DNA of 64,000 nucleotides from Tipula vernalis (GCA_958295665.1 OY282558.1:457265995-457329994); one strand, 5' to 3'; shown: positions 9,705-24,000, counted from the stretch's first letter. Notes: generated by a model not told the origin, from the letters alone. Program-made: numbers and translations.

Positions 9705-11036
9705 GCTCAGCCGATTCAGAGCTGTAAAAATCCAAAATCTGCAATTGTGCTCCGATTGCGGTTCTTGACACCTCAAATGATAGGTCAGGACACCTGTAAT
9801 TGCTATACCATACATTTCGTAGAAAGTTCGATTCAAAGAAAATCACCTTACTATAGCTCAGCCGATTCAGAGCTGTAAAAATCCAAAATCTGCAATTGTG
9901 CTCCGACTGCGGTTTTTGATACCTCAAATGATAGGTCTCGGGACCTGAAATTGTTATGCCAAACCGCATTAAAATTGGTTGATTATTTCCATACATTTCA
10001 CAGAAAAATCGATTCGAAGACAATCACCTTACTATAGCTCAGCCGATTCAGAGCTGTAAAAATCCAAAATCTGCAATTGTGCTCCGATTGCGGTTCTTGA
10101 CACCTCAAATGATAGGTCAGGACACCTGTAATTGCTATACCATACATTTCGTAGAAAGTTCGATTCAAAGAAAATCACCTTACTATAGCTCAGCCGATTC
10201 AGAGCTGTAAAAATCCAAAATCTGCAATTGTGCTCCGATTGCGGTTTTTGATACCTCAAATGATAGGTCTCGGGACCTGAAATTGTTATGCCAAACCGCA
10301 TTAAAATTGGTTGATTATTTCCATACATTTCACAGAAAAATCGATTCGAAGACAATCACCTTACTATATATAGCTCAGCCGATTCAGAGCTGTAAAAATC
10401 CAAAATCTGCAATTGTGCTCCGATTGCGGTTCTTGACACCTCAAATGATAGGTCAGGACACCTGTAATTGCTATACCATACATTTCGTAGAAAGTTCGAT
10501 TCAAAGAAAATCACCTTACTATAGCTCAGCCGATTCAGAGCTGTAAAAATCCAAAATCTGCAATTGTGCTCCGATTGCGGTTTTTGATACCTCAAATGAT
10601 AGGTCTCGGGACCTGTAATTGTTATGCCAAACCGCATTAAAATTGGTTGATTATTTCTATACATTTCACAGAAAAATCGGTTCGAAGAAAATCACCTTAC
10701 TATAGCTCAGCCGATTCAGAGCTGTAAAAATCCAAAATCTGCAATTGTGCTCCGATTGCGGATTTTGATACCTCAAATGATAGGTCTCGGGACCTGTAAT
10801 TGTTATGCCAAACCGCATTAAAATTGGTTGATTATTTCCATACATTTCACAGAAAAATCGATTCGAAGAAAATCACCTTACTATAGCTCAGCCGATTCAG
10901 AGCCGTAAAAATCCAAAATCTGCAATTGTGCTCCGATTGCGGTTCTTGACACCTCAAATGATAGGTCAGGACACCTGTAATTGCTATACCATACATTTCG
11001 TAGAAAGTTCGATTCAAAGAAAATCACCTTACTATA
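9705..11036. repeat. 1332-bp higher-order block, copy 2 (similarity clearest to about 10523)
   Basis: It repeats the CGACTGCGG, GAAGACAATC and ACTATATATAGC markers of copy 1 at offset 1332. After about 10523 the copies diverge: the next B has CCTGTAATT and CGGTTCG, and an extra B follows. The duplicated part is therefore at least 8373-9191 against 9705-10523, and the end given here is approximate. Confidence 0.7.
10705..10885 (+). repeat. Extra B monomer with GCGGATTTTG
   Basis: Second of two adjacent B monomers. The GCGGATTTTG change is shared with B copies near 12915, 18287, 19612 and 24358, so this is a spreading sequence type rather than a single error. Confidence 0.9.
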
Positions 11037-11199
11037 GCTCAGCCGATTCAGAGCTGTAAAAATCCAAAATCTGCAATTGTGCTCCGATTGCGGTTTTTGA
11101 TACCTCAAATGATAGGTCTCGGGACCTGTAATTAAAATTGGTTGATTATTTCCATACATTTCACAGAAAAATCGATTCGAAGAAAATCACCTTACTATA
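11037..11199 (+). repeat. B monomer with 18-bp deletion
   Basis: This B is 163 bp long. The text runs CCTGTAATTAAAATTGG, so 18 bp around TTATGCCAAACCGC are missing between two ATT words. The deletion removes part of the B-specific block, and ATT microhomology is the likely cause. It is the only copy with this deletion. Confidence 0.9.
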
Positions 11200-12859
11200 G
11201 CTCAGCCGATTCAGAGCTGTAAAAATCCAAAATCTGCAATTGTGCTCCGATTGCGGTTCTTGACACCTCAAATGATAGGTCAGGACACCTGTAATTGCTA
11301 TACCATACATTTCGTAGAAAGTTCGATTCAAAGAAAATCACCTTACTATAGCTCAGCCGATTCAGAGCTGTAAAAATCCAAAATCTGCAATTGTGCTCCG
11401 ATTGCGGTTTTTGATACCTCAAATGATAGGTCTCGGGACCTGTAATTGTTATGCCAAACCGCATTAAAATTGGTTGATTATTTCCATACATTTCACAGAA
11501 AAATCGATTCGAAGAAAATCACCTTACTATAGCTCAGCCGATTCAGAGCTGTAAAAATCCAAAATCTGCAATTGTGCTCCGATTGCGGTTCTTGACACCT
11601 CAAATGATAGGTCAGGACACCTGTAATTGCTATACCATACATTTCGTAGAAAGTTCGATTCAAAGAAAATCACCTTACTATAGCTCAGCCGATTCAGAGC
11701 TGTAAAAATCCAAAATCTGCAATTGTGCTCCGATTGCGGTTTTTGATACCTCAAATGATAGGTCTCGGGACCTGTAATTGTTATGCCAAACCGCATTAAA
11801 ATTGGTTGATTATTTCCATACATTTCACAGAAAAATCGATTCGAAGAAAATCACCTTACTATAGCTCAGCCGATTCAGAGCTGTAAAAATCCAAAATCTG
11901 CAATTGTGCTCCGATTGCGGTTCTTGACACCTCAAATGATAGGTCAGGACACCTGTAATTGCTATACCATACATTTCGTAGAAAGTTCGATTCAAAGAAA
12001 ATCACCTTACTATAGCTCAGCCGATTCAGAGCTGTAAAAATCCAAAATCTGCAATTGTGCTCCGATTGCGGTTTTTGATACCTCAAATGATAGGTCTCGG
12101 GACCTGAAATTGTTATGCCAAACCGCATTAAAATTGGTTGATTATTTCCATACATTTCACAGAAAAATCGATTCGAAGAAAATCACCTTACTATAGCTCA
12201 GCCGATTCAGAGCTGTAAAAATCCAAAATCTGCAATTGTGCTCCGATTGCGGTTCTTGACACCTCAAATGATAGGTCAGGACACCTGTAATTGCTATACC
12301 ATACATTTCGTAGAAAGTTCGATTCAAAGAAAATCACCTTACTATAGCTCAGCCGATTCAGAGCTGTAAAAATCCAAAATCTGCAATTGTGCTCCGATTG
12401 CGGTTTTTGATACCTCAAATGATAGGTCTCGGGACCTGAAATTGTTATGCCAAACCGCATTAAAATTGGTTGATTATTTCCATACATTTCACAGAAAAAT
12501 CGATTCGAAGAAAATCACCTTACTATAGCTCAGCCGATTCAGAGCTGTAAAAATCCAAAATCTGCAATTGTGCTCCGATTGCGGTTCTTGACACCTCAAA
12601 TGATAGGTCAGGACACCTGTAATTGCTATACCATACATTTCGTAGAAAGTTCGATTCAAAGAAAATCACCTTACTATAGCTCAGCCGATTCAGAGCTGTA
12701 AAAATCCAAAATCTGCAATTGTGCTCCGATTGCGGTTTTTGATACCTCAAATGATAGGTCTCGGGACCTGTAATTGTTATGCCAAACCGCATTAAAATTG
12801 GTTGATTATTTCCATACATTTCACAGAAAAATCGGTTCGAAGAAAATCACCTTACTATA

Positions 12860-13764
12860 GCTCAGCCGATTCAGAGCTGTAAAAATCCAAAATCTGCAAT
12901 TGTGCTCCGATTGCGGATTTTGATACCTCAAATGATAGGTCTCGGGACCTGTAATTGTTATGCCAAACCGCATTAAAATTGGTTGATTATTTCCATACAT
13001 TTCACAGAAAAATCGGTTCGAAGAAAATCACCTTACTATAGCTCAGCCGATTCAGAGCTGTAAAAATCCAAAATCTGCAATTGTGCTCCGATTGCGGTTT
13101 TTGATACCTCAAATGATAGGTCTCGGGACCTGTAATTGTTATGCCAAACCGCATTAAAATTGGTTGATTATTTCCATACATTTCACAGAAAAATCGATTC
13201 GAAGAAAATCACCTTACTATAGCTCAGCCGATTCAGAGCCGTAAAAATCCAAAATCTGCAATTGTGCTCCGATTGCGGTTCTTGACACCTCAAATGATAG
13301 GTCTCGGGACCTGTAATTGTTATGCCAAACCGCATTAAAATTGGTTGATTATTTCCATACATTTCACAGAAAAATCGGTTCGAAGAAAATCACCTTACTA
13401 TAGCTCAGCCGATTCAGAGCTGTAAAAATCCAAAATCTGCAATTGTGCTCCGATTGCGGTTTTTGATACCTCAAATGATAGGTCTCGGGACCTGTAATTG
13501 TTATGCCAAACCGCATTAAAATTGGTTGATTATTTCCATACATTTCACAGAAAAATCGGTTCGAAGAAAATCACCTTACTATAGCTCAGCCGATTCAGAG
13601 CTGTAAAAATCCAAAATCTGCAATTGTGCTCCGATTGCGGTTTTTGATACCTCAAATGATAGGTCTCGGGACCTGTAATTGTTATGCCAAACCGCATTAA
13701 AATTGGTTGATTATTTCCATACATTTCACAGAAAAATCGATTCGAAGAAAATCACCTTACTATA
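12860..13764 (+). repeat. Five extra B monomers in tandem (six B in a row)
   Basis: After the dimer at 12528-12859 come five complete B monomers (starts 12860, 13041, 13222, 13403, 13584) before the next A at 13765. The run is not uniform: the first has GCGGATTTTG; 13222-13402 is an A/B chimera with A-type GAGCCG and TTCTTGACACC followed by B-type TCTCGGG; the others are ordinary. Several end in CGGTTCG. The 181-bp monomer can therefore expand on its own here. Confidence 0.93.
13222..13402 (+). repeat. Chimeric A/B monomer inside the B run
   Basis: The 5' 70 bp or so are of the A type (GAGCCG, TTCTTGACACC) and the rest B (TCTCGGG, 30-bp block, 181-bp length). The switch falls in the identical stretch CTCAAATGATAGGTC, which fits recombination or gene conversion between A and B at a shared sequence. 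Confidence 0.85.
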
Positions 13765-14911
13765 GCTCAGCCGATTCAGAGCCGTAAAAATCCAAAATCT
13801 GCAATTGTGCTCCGATTGCGGTTCTTGACACCTCAAATGATAGGTCAGGACACCTGTAATTGCTATACCATACATTTCGTAGAAAGTTCGATTCAAAGAA
13901 AATCACCTTACTATAGCTCAGCCGATTCAGAGCTGTAAAAATCCAAAATCTGCAATTGTGCTCCGATTGCGGTTTTTGATACCTCAAATGATAGGTCTCG
14001 GGACCTGTAATTGTTATGCCAAACCGCATTAAAATTGGTTGATTATTTCCATACATTTCACAGAAAAATCGATTCGAAGAAAATCACCTTACTATAGCTC
14101 AGCCGATTCAGAGCTGTAAAAATCCAAAATCTGCAATTGTGCTCCGATTGCGGTTCTTGACACCTCAAATGATAGGTCAGGACACCTGTAATTGCTATAC
14201 CATACATTTCGTAGAAAGTTCGATTCAAAGAAAATCACCTTACTATAGCTCAGCCGATTCAGAGCTGTAAAAATCCAAAATCTGCAATTGTGCTCCGATT
14301 GCGGTTTTTGATACCTCAAATGATAGGTCTCGGGATCTGTAATTGTTATGCCAAACCGCATTAAAATTGGTTGATTATTTCCATACATTTCACAGAAAAA
14401 TCGATTCGAAGAAAATCACCTTACTATAGCTCAGCCGATTCAGAGCTGTAAAAATCCAAAATCTGCAATTGTGCTCCGATTGCGGTTCTTGACACCTCAA
14501 ATGATAGGTCAGGACACCTGTAATTGCTATACCATACATTTCGTAGAAAGTTCGATTCAAAGAAAATCACCTTACTATAGCTCAGCCGATTCAGAGCTGT
14601 AAAAATCCAAAATCTGCAATTGTGCTCCGATTGCGGTTTTTGATACCTCAAATGATAGGTCTCGGGACCTGTAATTGTTATGCCAAACCGCATTAAAATT
14701 GGTTGATTATTTCCATACATTTCACAGAAAAATCGGTTCGAAGAAAATCACCTTACTATAGCTCAGCCGATTCAGAGCTGTAAAAATCCAAAATCTGCAA
14801 TTGTGCTCCGATTGCGGTTCTTGACACCTCAAATGATAGGTCAGGACACCTGTAATTGCTATACCATACATTTCGTAGAAAGTTCGATTCAAAGAAAATC
14901 ACCTTACTATA

Positions 14912-15091
14912 GCTCAGCCGATTCAGAACTGTAAAATCCAAAATCTGCAATTGTGCTCCGATTGCGGTTTTTGATACCTCAAATGATAGGTCTCGGGACC
15001 TGAAATTGTTATGCCAAACCGCATTAAAATTGGTTGATTATTTCCATACATTTCACAGAAAAATCGATTCGAAGAAAATCACCTTACTATA
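14912..15091 (+). repeat. B monomer with 1-bp deletion
   Basis: GAACTGTAAAATCC replaces GAGCTGTAAAAATCC, one A shorter, so the monomer is 180 bp. It has a further G-to-A change. It is otherwise a normal CCTGAAATT-type B. Confidence 0.85.
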
Positions 15092-16087
15092 GCTCAGCCG
15101 ATTCAGAGCTGTAAAAATCCAAAATCTGCAATTGTGCTCCGATTGCGGTTCTTGACACCTCAAATGATAGGTCAGGACACCTGTAATTGCTATACCATAC
15201 ATTTCGTAGAAAGTTCGATTCAAAGAAAATCACCTTACTATAGCTCAGCCGATTCAGAGCTGTAAAAATCCAAAATCTGCAATTGTGCTCCGATTGCGGT
15301 TTTTGATACCTCAAATGATAGGTCTCGGGACCTGAAATTGTTATGCCAAACCGCATTAAAATTGGTTGATTATTTCCATACATTTCACAGAAAAATCGAT
15401 TCGAAGAAAATCACCTTACTATAGCTCAGCCGATTCAGAGCTGTAAAAATCCAAAATCTGCAATTGTGCTCCGATTGCGGTTCTTGACACCTCAAATGAT
15501 AGGTCAGGACACCTGTAATTGCTATACCATACATTTCGTAGAAAGTTCGATTCAAAGAAAATCACCTTACTATAGCTCAGCCGATTCAGAGCTGTAAAAA
15601 TCCAAAATCTGCAATTGTGCTCCGATTGCGGTTTTTGATACCTCAAATGATAGGTCTCGGGACCTGTAATTGTTATGCCAAACCGCATTAAAATTGGTTG
15701 ATTATTTCCATACATTTCACAGAAAAATCGATTCGAAGAAAATCACCTTACTATAGCTCAGCCGATTCAGAGCTGTAAAAATCCAAAATCTGCAATTGTG
15801 CTCCGATTGCGGTTCTTGACACCTCAAATGATAGGTCAGGACACCTGTAATTGCTATACCATACATTTCGTAGAAAGTTCGATTCAAAGAAAATCACCTT
15901 ACTATAGCTCAGCCGATTCAGAGCTGTAAAAATCCAAAATCTGCAATTGTGCTCCGATTGCGGTTTTTGATACCTCAAATGATAGGTCTCGGGACCTGAA
16001 ATTGTTATGCCAAACCGCATTAAAATTGGTTGATTATTTCCATACATTTCACAGAAAAATCGATTCGAAGAAAATCACCTTACTATA

Positions 16088-16419
16088 GCTCAGCCGATTC
16101 AGAGCTGTAAAAATCCAAAATCTGCAATTGTGCTCCGATTGCGGTTCTTGACACCTCAAATGATAGGTCAGGACACCTGTAATTGCTATACCATACATTT
16201 CGTAGAAAGTTCGATTGAAAGAAAATCACTTTACTATAGCTCAGCCGATTCAGAGCTGTAAAAATCCAAAATCTGCAATTGTGCTCCGATTGCGGTTCTT
16301 GATACCTCAAATGATAGGTCTCGGGACCTGTAATTGTTATGCCAAACCGCATTAAAATTGGTTGATTATTTCCATACATTTCACAGAAAAATCGATTCGA
16401 AGAAAATCACCTTACTATA
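16088..16419. repeat. Dimer with private changes GATTGAAAG and CACTTTA
   Basis: The A monomer here has GTTCGATTGAAAG, which breaks the B-box-like GTTCGATTC, and CACTTTACTATA at its end. Its B is of the TTCTTGATACC type. These changes occur once, so the copy is younger than, or has escaped, local homogenisation. Confidence 0.8.
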
Positions 16420-17415
16420 GCTCAGCCGATTCAGAGCCGTAAAAATCCAAAATCTGCAATTGTGCTCCGATTGCGGTTCTTGACACCTCAAATGATAGGT
16501 CAGGACACCTGTAATTGCTATACCATACATTTCGTAGAAAGTTCGATTCAAAGAAAATCACCTTACTATAGCTCAGCCGATTCAGAGCTGTAAAAATCCA
16601 AAATCTGCAATTGTGCTCCGATTGCGGTTTTTGATACCTCAAATGATAGGTCTCGGGACCTGTAATTGTTATGCCAAACCGCATTAAAATTGGTTGATTA
16701 TTTCCATACATTTCACAGAAAAATCGATTCGAAGAAAATCACCTTACTATAGCTCAGCCGATTCAGAGCCGTAAAAATCCAAAATCTGCAATTGTGCTCC
16801 GATTGCGGTTCTTGACACCTCAAATGATAGGTCAGGACACCTGTAATTGCTATACCATACATTTCGTAGAAAGTTCGATTCAAAGAAAATCACCTTACTA
16901 TAGCTCAGCCGATTCAGAGCTGTAAAAATCCAAAATCTGCAATTGTGCTCCGATTGCGGTTTTTGATACCTCAAATGATAGGTCTCGGGACCTGTAATTG
17001 TTATGCCAAACCGCATTAAAATTGGTTGATTATTTCCATACATTTCACAGAAAAATCGATTCGAAGAAAATCACCTTACTATAGCTCAGCCGATTCAGAG
17101 CTGTAAAAATCCAAAATCTGCAATTGTGCTCCGATTGCGGTTCTTGACACCTCAAATGATAGGTCAGGACACCTGTAATTGCTATACCATACATTTCGTA
17201 GAAAGTTCGATTCAAAGAAAATCACCTTACTATAGCTCAGCCGATTCAGAGCTGTAAAAATCCAAAATCTGCAATTGTGCTCCGATTGCGGTTTTTGATA
17301 CCTCAAATGATAGGTCTCGGGACCTGAAATTGTTATGCCAAACCGCATTAAAATTGGTTGATTATTTCCATACATTTCACAGAAAAATCGATTCGAAGAA
17401 AATCACCTTACTATA

Positions 17416-18740
17416 GCTCAGCCGATTCAGAGCTGTAAAAATCCAAAATCTGCAATTGTGCTCCGATTGCGGTTCTTGACACCTCAAATGATAGGTCAGG
17501 ACACCTGTAATTACTATACCATACATTTCGTAGAAAGTTCGATTCAAAGAAAATCACCTTACTATAGCTCAGCCGATTCAGAGCTGTAAAAATCCAAAAT
17601 CTGCAATTGTGCTCCGATTGCGGTTTTTGATACCTCAAATGATAGGTCTCGGGACCTGTAATTGTTATGCCAAACCGCATTAAAATTGGTTGATTATTTC
17701 CATACATTTCACAGAAAAATCGATTCGAAGAAAATCACCTTACTATAGCTCAGCCGATTCAGAGCTGTAAAAATCCAAAATCTGCAATTGTGCTCCGATT
17801 GCGGTTCTTGACACCTCAAATGATAGGTCAGGACACCTGTAATTGCTATACCATACATTTCGTAGAAAGTTCGATTCAAAGAAAATCACCTTACTATAGC
17901 TCAGCCGATTCAGAGCTGTAAAAATCCAAAATCTGCAATTGTGCTCCGATTGCGGTTTTTGATACCTCAAATGATAGGTCTCGGGACCTGTAATTGTTAT
18001 GCCAAACCGCATTAAAATTGGTTGATTATTTCCATACATTTCACAGAAAAATCGATTCGAAGAAAATCACCTTACTATAGCTCAGCCGATTCAGAGCTGT
18101 AAAAATCCAAAATCTGCAATTGTGCTCCGATTGCGGTTCTTGACACCTCAAATGATAGGTCAGGACACCTGTAATTGCTATACCATACATTTCGTAGAAA
18201 GTTCGATTCAAAGAAAATCACCTTACTATAGCTCAGCCGATTCAGAGCTGTAAAAATCCAAAATCTGCAATTGTGCTCCGATTGCGGATTTTGATACCTC
18301 AAATGATAGGTCTCGGGACCTGTAATTGTTATGCCAAACCGCATTAAAATTGGTTGATTATTTCCATACATTTCACAGAAAAATCGATTCGAAGAAAATC
18401 ACCTTACTATAGCTCAGCCGATTCAGAGCCGTAAAAATCCAAAATCTGCAATTGTGCTCCGATTGCGGTTCTTGACACCTCAAATGATAGGTCAGGACAC
18501 CTGTAATTGCTATACCATACATTTCGTAGAAAGTTCGATTCAAAGAAAATCACCTTACAGCTCAGCCGATTCAGAGCTGTAAAAATCCAAAATCTGCAAT
18601 TGTGCTCCGATTGCGGTTTTTGATACCTCAAATGATAGGTCTCGGGACCTGTAATTGTTATGCCAAACCGCATTAAAATTGGTTGATTATTTCCATACAT
18701 TTCACAGAAAAATCGGTTCGAAGAAAATCACCTTACTATA
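17416..18740. repeat. 1325-bp higher-order block, copy 1 (has 3-bp deletion)
   Basis: Four dimers in the order ATTACTATACC A; ordinary; GCGGATTTTG B; GAGCCG A with CGGTTCG at the end. All four markers recur 1325 bp on. In this copy the last A lacks TAT near 18558 (CCTTACAGCTCAG), making 1325 instead of 1328 bp. Confidence 0.85.
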
Positions 18741-20068
18741 GCTCAGCCGATTCAGAGCTGTAAAAATCCAAAATCTGCAATTGTGCTCCGATTGCGGTTC
18801 TTGACACCTCAAATGATAGGTCAGGACACCTGTAATTACTATACCATACATTTCGTAGAAAGTTCGATTCAAAGAAAATCACCTTACTATAGCTCAGCCG
18901 ATTCAGAGCTGTAAAAATCCAAAATCTGCAATTGTGCTCCGATTGCGGTTTTTGATACCTCAAATGATAGGTCTCGGGACCTGTAATTGTTATGCCAAAC
19001 CGCATTAAAATTGGTTGATTATTTCCATACATTTCACAGAAAAATCGATTCGAAGAAAATCACCTTACTATAGCTCAGCCGATTCAGAGCTGTAAAAATC
19101 CAAAATCTGCAATTGTGCTCCGATTGCGGTTCTTGACACCTCAAATGATAGGTCAGGACACCTGTAATTGCTATACCATACATTTCGTAGAAAGTTCGAT
19201 TCAAAGAAAATCACCTTACTATAGCTCAGCCGATTCAGAGCTGTAAAAATCCAAAATCTGCAATTGTGCTCCGATTGCGGTTTTTGATACCTCAAATGAT
19301 AGGTCTCGGGACCTGTAATTGTTATGCCAAACCGCATTAAAATTGGTTGATTATTTCCATACATTTCACAGAAAAATCGATTCGAAGAAAATCACCTTAC
19401 TATAGCTCAGCCGATTCAGAGCTGTAAAAATCCAAAATCTGCAATTGTGCTCCGATTGCGGTTCTTGACACCTCAAATGATAGGTCAGGACACCTGTAAT
19501 TGCTATACCATACATTTCGTAGAAAGTTCGATTCAAAGAAAATCACCTTACTATAGCTCAGCCGATTCAGAGCTGTAAAAATCCAAAATCTGCAATTGTG
19601 CTCCGATTGCGGATTTTGATACCTCAAATGATAGGTCTCGGGACCTGTAATTGTTATGCCAAACCGCATTTAAATTGGTTGATTATTTCCATACATTTCA
19701 CAGAAAAATCGATTCGAAGAAAATCACCTTACTATAGCTCAGCCGATTCAGAGCCGTAAAAATCCAAAATCTGCAATTGTGCTCCGATTGCGGTTCTTGA
19801 CACCTCAAATGATAGGTCAGGACACCTGTAATTGCTATACCATACATTTCGTAGAAAGTTCGATTCAAAGAAAATCACCTTACTATAGCTCAGCCGATTC
19901 AGAGCTGTAAAAATCCAAAATCTGCAATTGTGCTCCGATTGCGGTTTTTGATACCTCAAATGATAGGTCTCGGGACCTGTAATTGTTATGCCAAACCGCA
20001 TTAAAATTGGTTGATTATTTCCATACATTTCACAGAAAAATCGGTTCGAAGAAAATCACCTTACTATA
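18741..20068. repeat. 1325-bp higher-order block, copy 2 (full 1328 bp)
   Basis: It repeats the four-dimer order of 17416-18740 without the 3-bp deletion, so the deletion came after the duplication or was lost here. It has one private change, GCATTTAAATTGG near 19670. Confidence 0.85.
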
Positions 20069-21064
20069 GCTCAGCCGATTCAGAGCTGTAAAAATCCAAA
20101 ATCTGCAATTGTGCTCCGATTGCGGTTCTTGACACCTCAAATGATAGGTCAGGACACCTGTAATTGCTATACCATACATTTCGTAGAAAGTTCGATTCAA
20201 AGAAAATCACCTTACTATAGCTCAGCCGATTCAGAGCTGTAAAAATCCAAAATCTGCAATTGTGCTCCGATTGCGGTTTTTGATACCTCAAATGATAGGT
20301 CTCGGGACCTGTAATTGTTATGCCAAACCGCATTAAAATTGGTTGATTATTTCCATACATTTCACAGAAAAATCGATTCGAAGAAAATCACCTTACTATA
20401 GCTCAGCCGATTCAGAGCTGTAAAAATCCAAAATCTGCAATTGTGCTCCGATTGCGGTTCTTGACACCTCAAATGATAGGTCAGGACACCTGTAATTGCT
20501 ATACCATACATTTCGTAGAAAGTTCGATTCAAAGAAAATCACCTTACTATAGCTCAGCCGATTCAGAGCTGTAAAAATCCAAAATCTGCAATTGTGCTCC
20601 GATTGCGGTTTTTGATACCTGAAATGATAGGTCTCGGGACCTGTAATTGTTATGCCAAACCGCATTAAAATTGGTTGATTATTTCCATACATTTCACAGA
20701 AAAATCGATTCGAAGAAAATCACCTTACTATAGCTCAGCCGATTCAGAGCTGTAAAAATCCAAAATCTGCAATTGTGCTCCGATTGCGGTTCTTGACACC
20801 TCAAATGATAGGTCAGGACACCTGTAATTGCTATACCATACATTTCGTAGAAAGTTCGATTCAAAGAAAATCACCTTACTATAGCTCAGCCGATTCAGAG
20901 CTGTAAAAATCCAAAATCTGCAATTGTGCTCCGATTGCGGTTTTTGATACCTCAAATGATAGGTCTCGGGACCTGAAATTGTTATGCCAAACCGCATTAA
21001 AATTGGTTGATTATTTCCATACATTTCACAGAAAAATCGATTCGAAGAAAATCACCTTACTATA

Positions 21065-22668
21065 GCTCAGCCGATTCAGAGCTGTAAAAATCCAAAATCT
21101 GCAATTGTGCTCCGATTGCGGTTCTTGACACCTCAAATGATAGGTCAGGACACCTGTAATTGCTATACCATACATTTCGTAGAAAGTTCGATTCAAAGAA
21201 AATCACCTTACTATAGCTCAGCCGATTCAGAGCTGTAAAAATCCAAAATCTGCAATTGTGCTCCGATTGCGGTTCTTGACACCTCAAATGATAGGTCAGG
21301 ACACCTGTAATTGCTATACCATACATTTCGTAGAAAGTTCGATTCAAAGAAAATCACCTTACTATAGCTCAGCCGATTCAGAGCTGTAAAAATCCAAAAT
21401 CTGCAATTGTGCTCCGATTGCGGTTTTTGATACCTCAAATGATAGGTCTCGGGACCTGTAATTGTTATGCCAAACCGCATTAAAATTGGTTGATTATTTC
21501 CATACATTTCACAGAAAAATCGATTCGAAGAAAATCACCTTACTATAGCTCAGCCGATTCAGAGCCGTAAAAATCCAAAATCTGCAATTGTGCTCCGATT
21601 GCGGTTCTTGACACCTCAAATGATAGGTCAGGACACCTGTAATTGCTATACCATACATTTCGTAGAAAGTTCGATTCAAAGAAAATCACCTTACTATAGC
21701 TCAGCCGATTCAGAGCTGTAAAAATCCAAAATCTGCAATTGTGCTCCGATTGCGGTTTTTGATACCTCAAATGATAGGTCTCGGGACCTGTAATTGTTAT
21801 GCCAAACCGCATTAAAATTGGTTGATTATTTCCATACATTTCACAGAAAAATCGATTCGAAGAAAATCACCTTACTATAGCTCAGCCGATTCAGAGCTGT
21901 AAAAATCCAAAATCTGCAATTGTGCTCCGATTGCGGTTCTTGACACCTCAAATGATAGGTCAGGACACCTGTAATTGCTATACCATACATTTCGTAGAAA
22001 GTTCGATTCAAAGAAAATCACCTTACTATAGCTCAGCCGATTCAGAGCTGTAAAAATCCAAAATCTGCAATTGTGCTCCGATTGCGGTTCTTGACACCTC
22101 AAATGATAGGTCAGGACACCTGTAATTGCTATACCATACATTTCGTAGAAAGTTCGATTCAAAGAAAATCACCTTACTATAGCTCAGCCGATTCAGAGCT
22201 GTAAAAATCCAAAATCTGCAATTGTGCTCCGATTGCGGTTTTTGATACCTCAAATGATAGGTCTCGGGACCTGTAATTGTTATGCCAAACCGCATTAAAA
22301 TTGGTTGATTATTTCCATACATTTCACAGAAAAATCGATTCGAAGAAAATCACCTTACTATGTATAGCTCAGCGGATTCAGAGCTGTAAAAATCCAAAAT
22401 CTGCAATTGTGCTCCGATTGCGGTTCTTGACACCTCAAATGATAGGTCAGGACACCTGTAATTGCTATACCATACATTTCGTAGAAAGTTCGATTCAAAG
22501 AAAATCACCTTACTATAGCTCAGCCGATTCAGAGCTGTAAAAATCCAAAATCTGCAATTGTGCTCCGATTGCGGTTCTTGACACCTCAAATGATAGGTCA
22601 GGACACCTGTAATTGCTATACCATACATTTCGTAGAAAGTTCGATTCAAAGAAAATCACCTTACTATA
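21065..22668. repeat. Segment duplicated at 2936-bp offset, copy 1
   Basis: The order is A-A-B, A(GAGCCG)-B, A-A-B with TGTA gain, then an A with the rare AGCGGATTC, then A. The same order with the same rare markers lies 2936 bp on at 24001-25604. The AGCGGATTC change occurs only in these two A copies (22367 and 25303). Confidence 0.88.
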
Positions 22669-24000
22669 GCTCAGCCGATTCAGAGCTGTAAAAATCCAAA
22701 ATCTGCAATTGTGCTCCGATTGCGGTTTTTGATACCTCAAATGATAGGTCTCGGGACCTGTAATTGTTATGCCAAACCGCATTAAAATTGGTTGATTATT
22801 TCCATACATTTCACAGAAAAATCGATTCGAAGAAAATCACCTTACTATGTATAGCTCAGCCGATTCAGAGCTGTAAAAATCCAAAATCTGCAATTGTGCT
22901 CCGATTGCGGTTCTTGACACCTCAAATGATAGGTCAGGACACCTGTAATTGCTATACCATACATTTCGTAGAAAGTTCGATTCAAAGAAAATCACCTTAC
23001 TATAGCTCAGCCGATTCAGAGCTGTAAAAATCCAAAATCTGCAATTGTGCTCCGATTGCGGTTTTTGATACCTCAAATGATAGGTCTCGGGACCTGAAAT
23101 TGTTATGCCAAACCGCATTAAAATTGGTTGATTATTTCCATACATTTCACAGAAAAATCGATTCGAAGAAAATCACCTTACTATAGCTCAGCCGATTCAG
23201 AGCTGTAAAAATCCAAAATCTGCAATTGTGCTCCGATTGCGGTTCTTGACACCTCAAATGATAGGTCAGGACACCTGTAATTGCTATACCATACATTTCG
23301 TAGAAAGTTCGATTCAAAGAAAATCACCTTACTATAGCTCAGCCGATTCAGAGCTGTAAAAATCCAAAATCTGTAATTGTGCTCCGATTGCGGTTTTTGA
23401 TACCTCAAATGATAGGTCTCGGGACCTGTAATTGTTATGCCAAACCGCATTAAAATTGGTTGATTATTTCCATACATTTCACAGAAAAATCGGTTCGAAG
23501 AAAATCACCTTACTATAGCTCAGCCGATTCAGAGCTGTAAAAATCCAAAATCTGCAATTGTGCTCCGATTGCGGTTCTTGACACCTCAAATGATAGGTCA
23601 GGACACCTGTAATTGCTATACCATACATTTCGTAGAAAGTTCGATTCAAAGAAAATCACCTTACTATAGCTCAGCCGATTCAGAGCTGTAAAAATCCAAA
23701 ATCTGCAATTGTGCTCCGATTGCGGTTCTTGACACCTCAAATGATAGGTCAGGACACCTGTAATTGCTATACCATACATTTCGTAGAAAGTTCGATTCAA
23801 AGAAAATCACCTTACTATAGCTCAGCCGATTCAGAGCTGTAAAAATCCAAAATCTGCAATTGTGCTCCGATTGCGGTTTTTGATACCTCAAATGATAGGT
23901 CTCGGGACCTGTAATTGTTATGCCAAACCGCATTAAAATTGGTTGATTATTTCCATACATTTCACAGAAAAATCGGTTCGAAGAAAATCACCTTACTATA

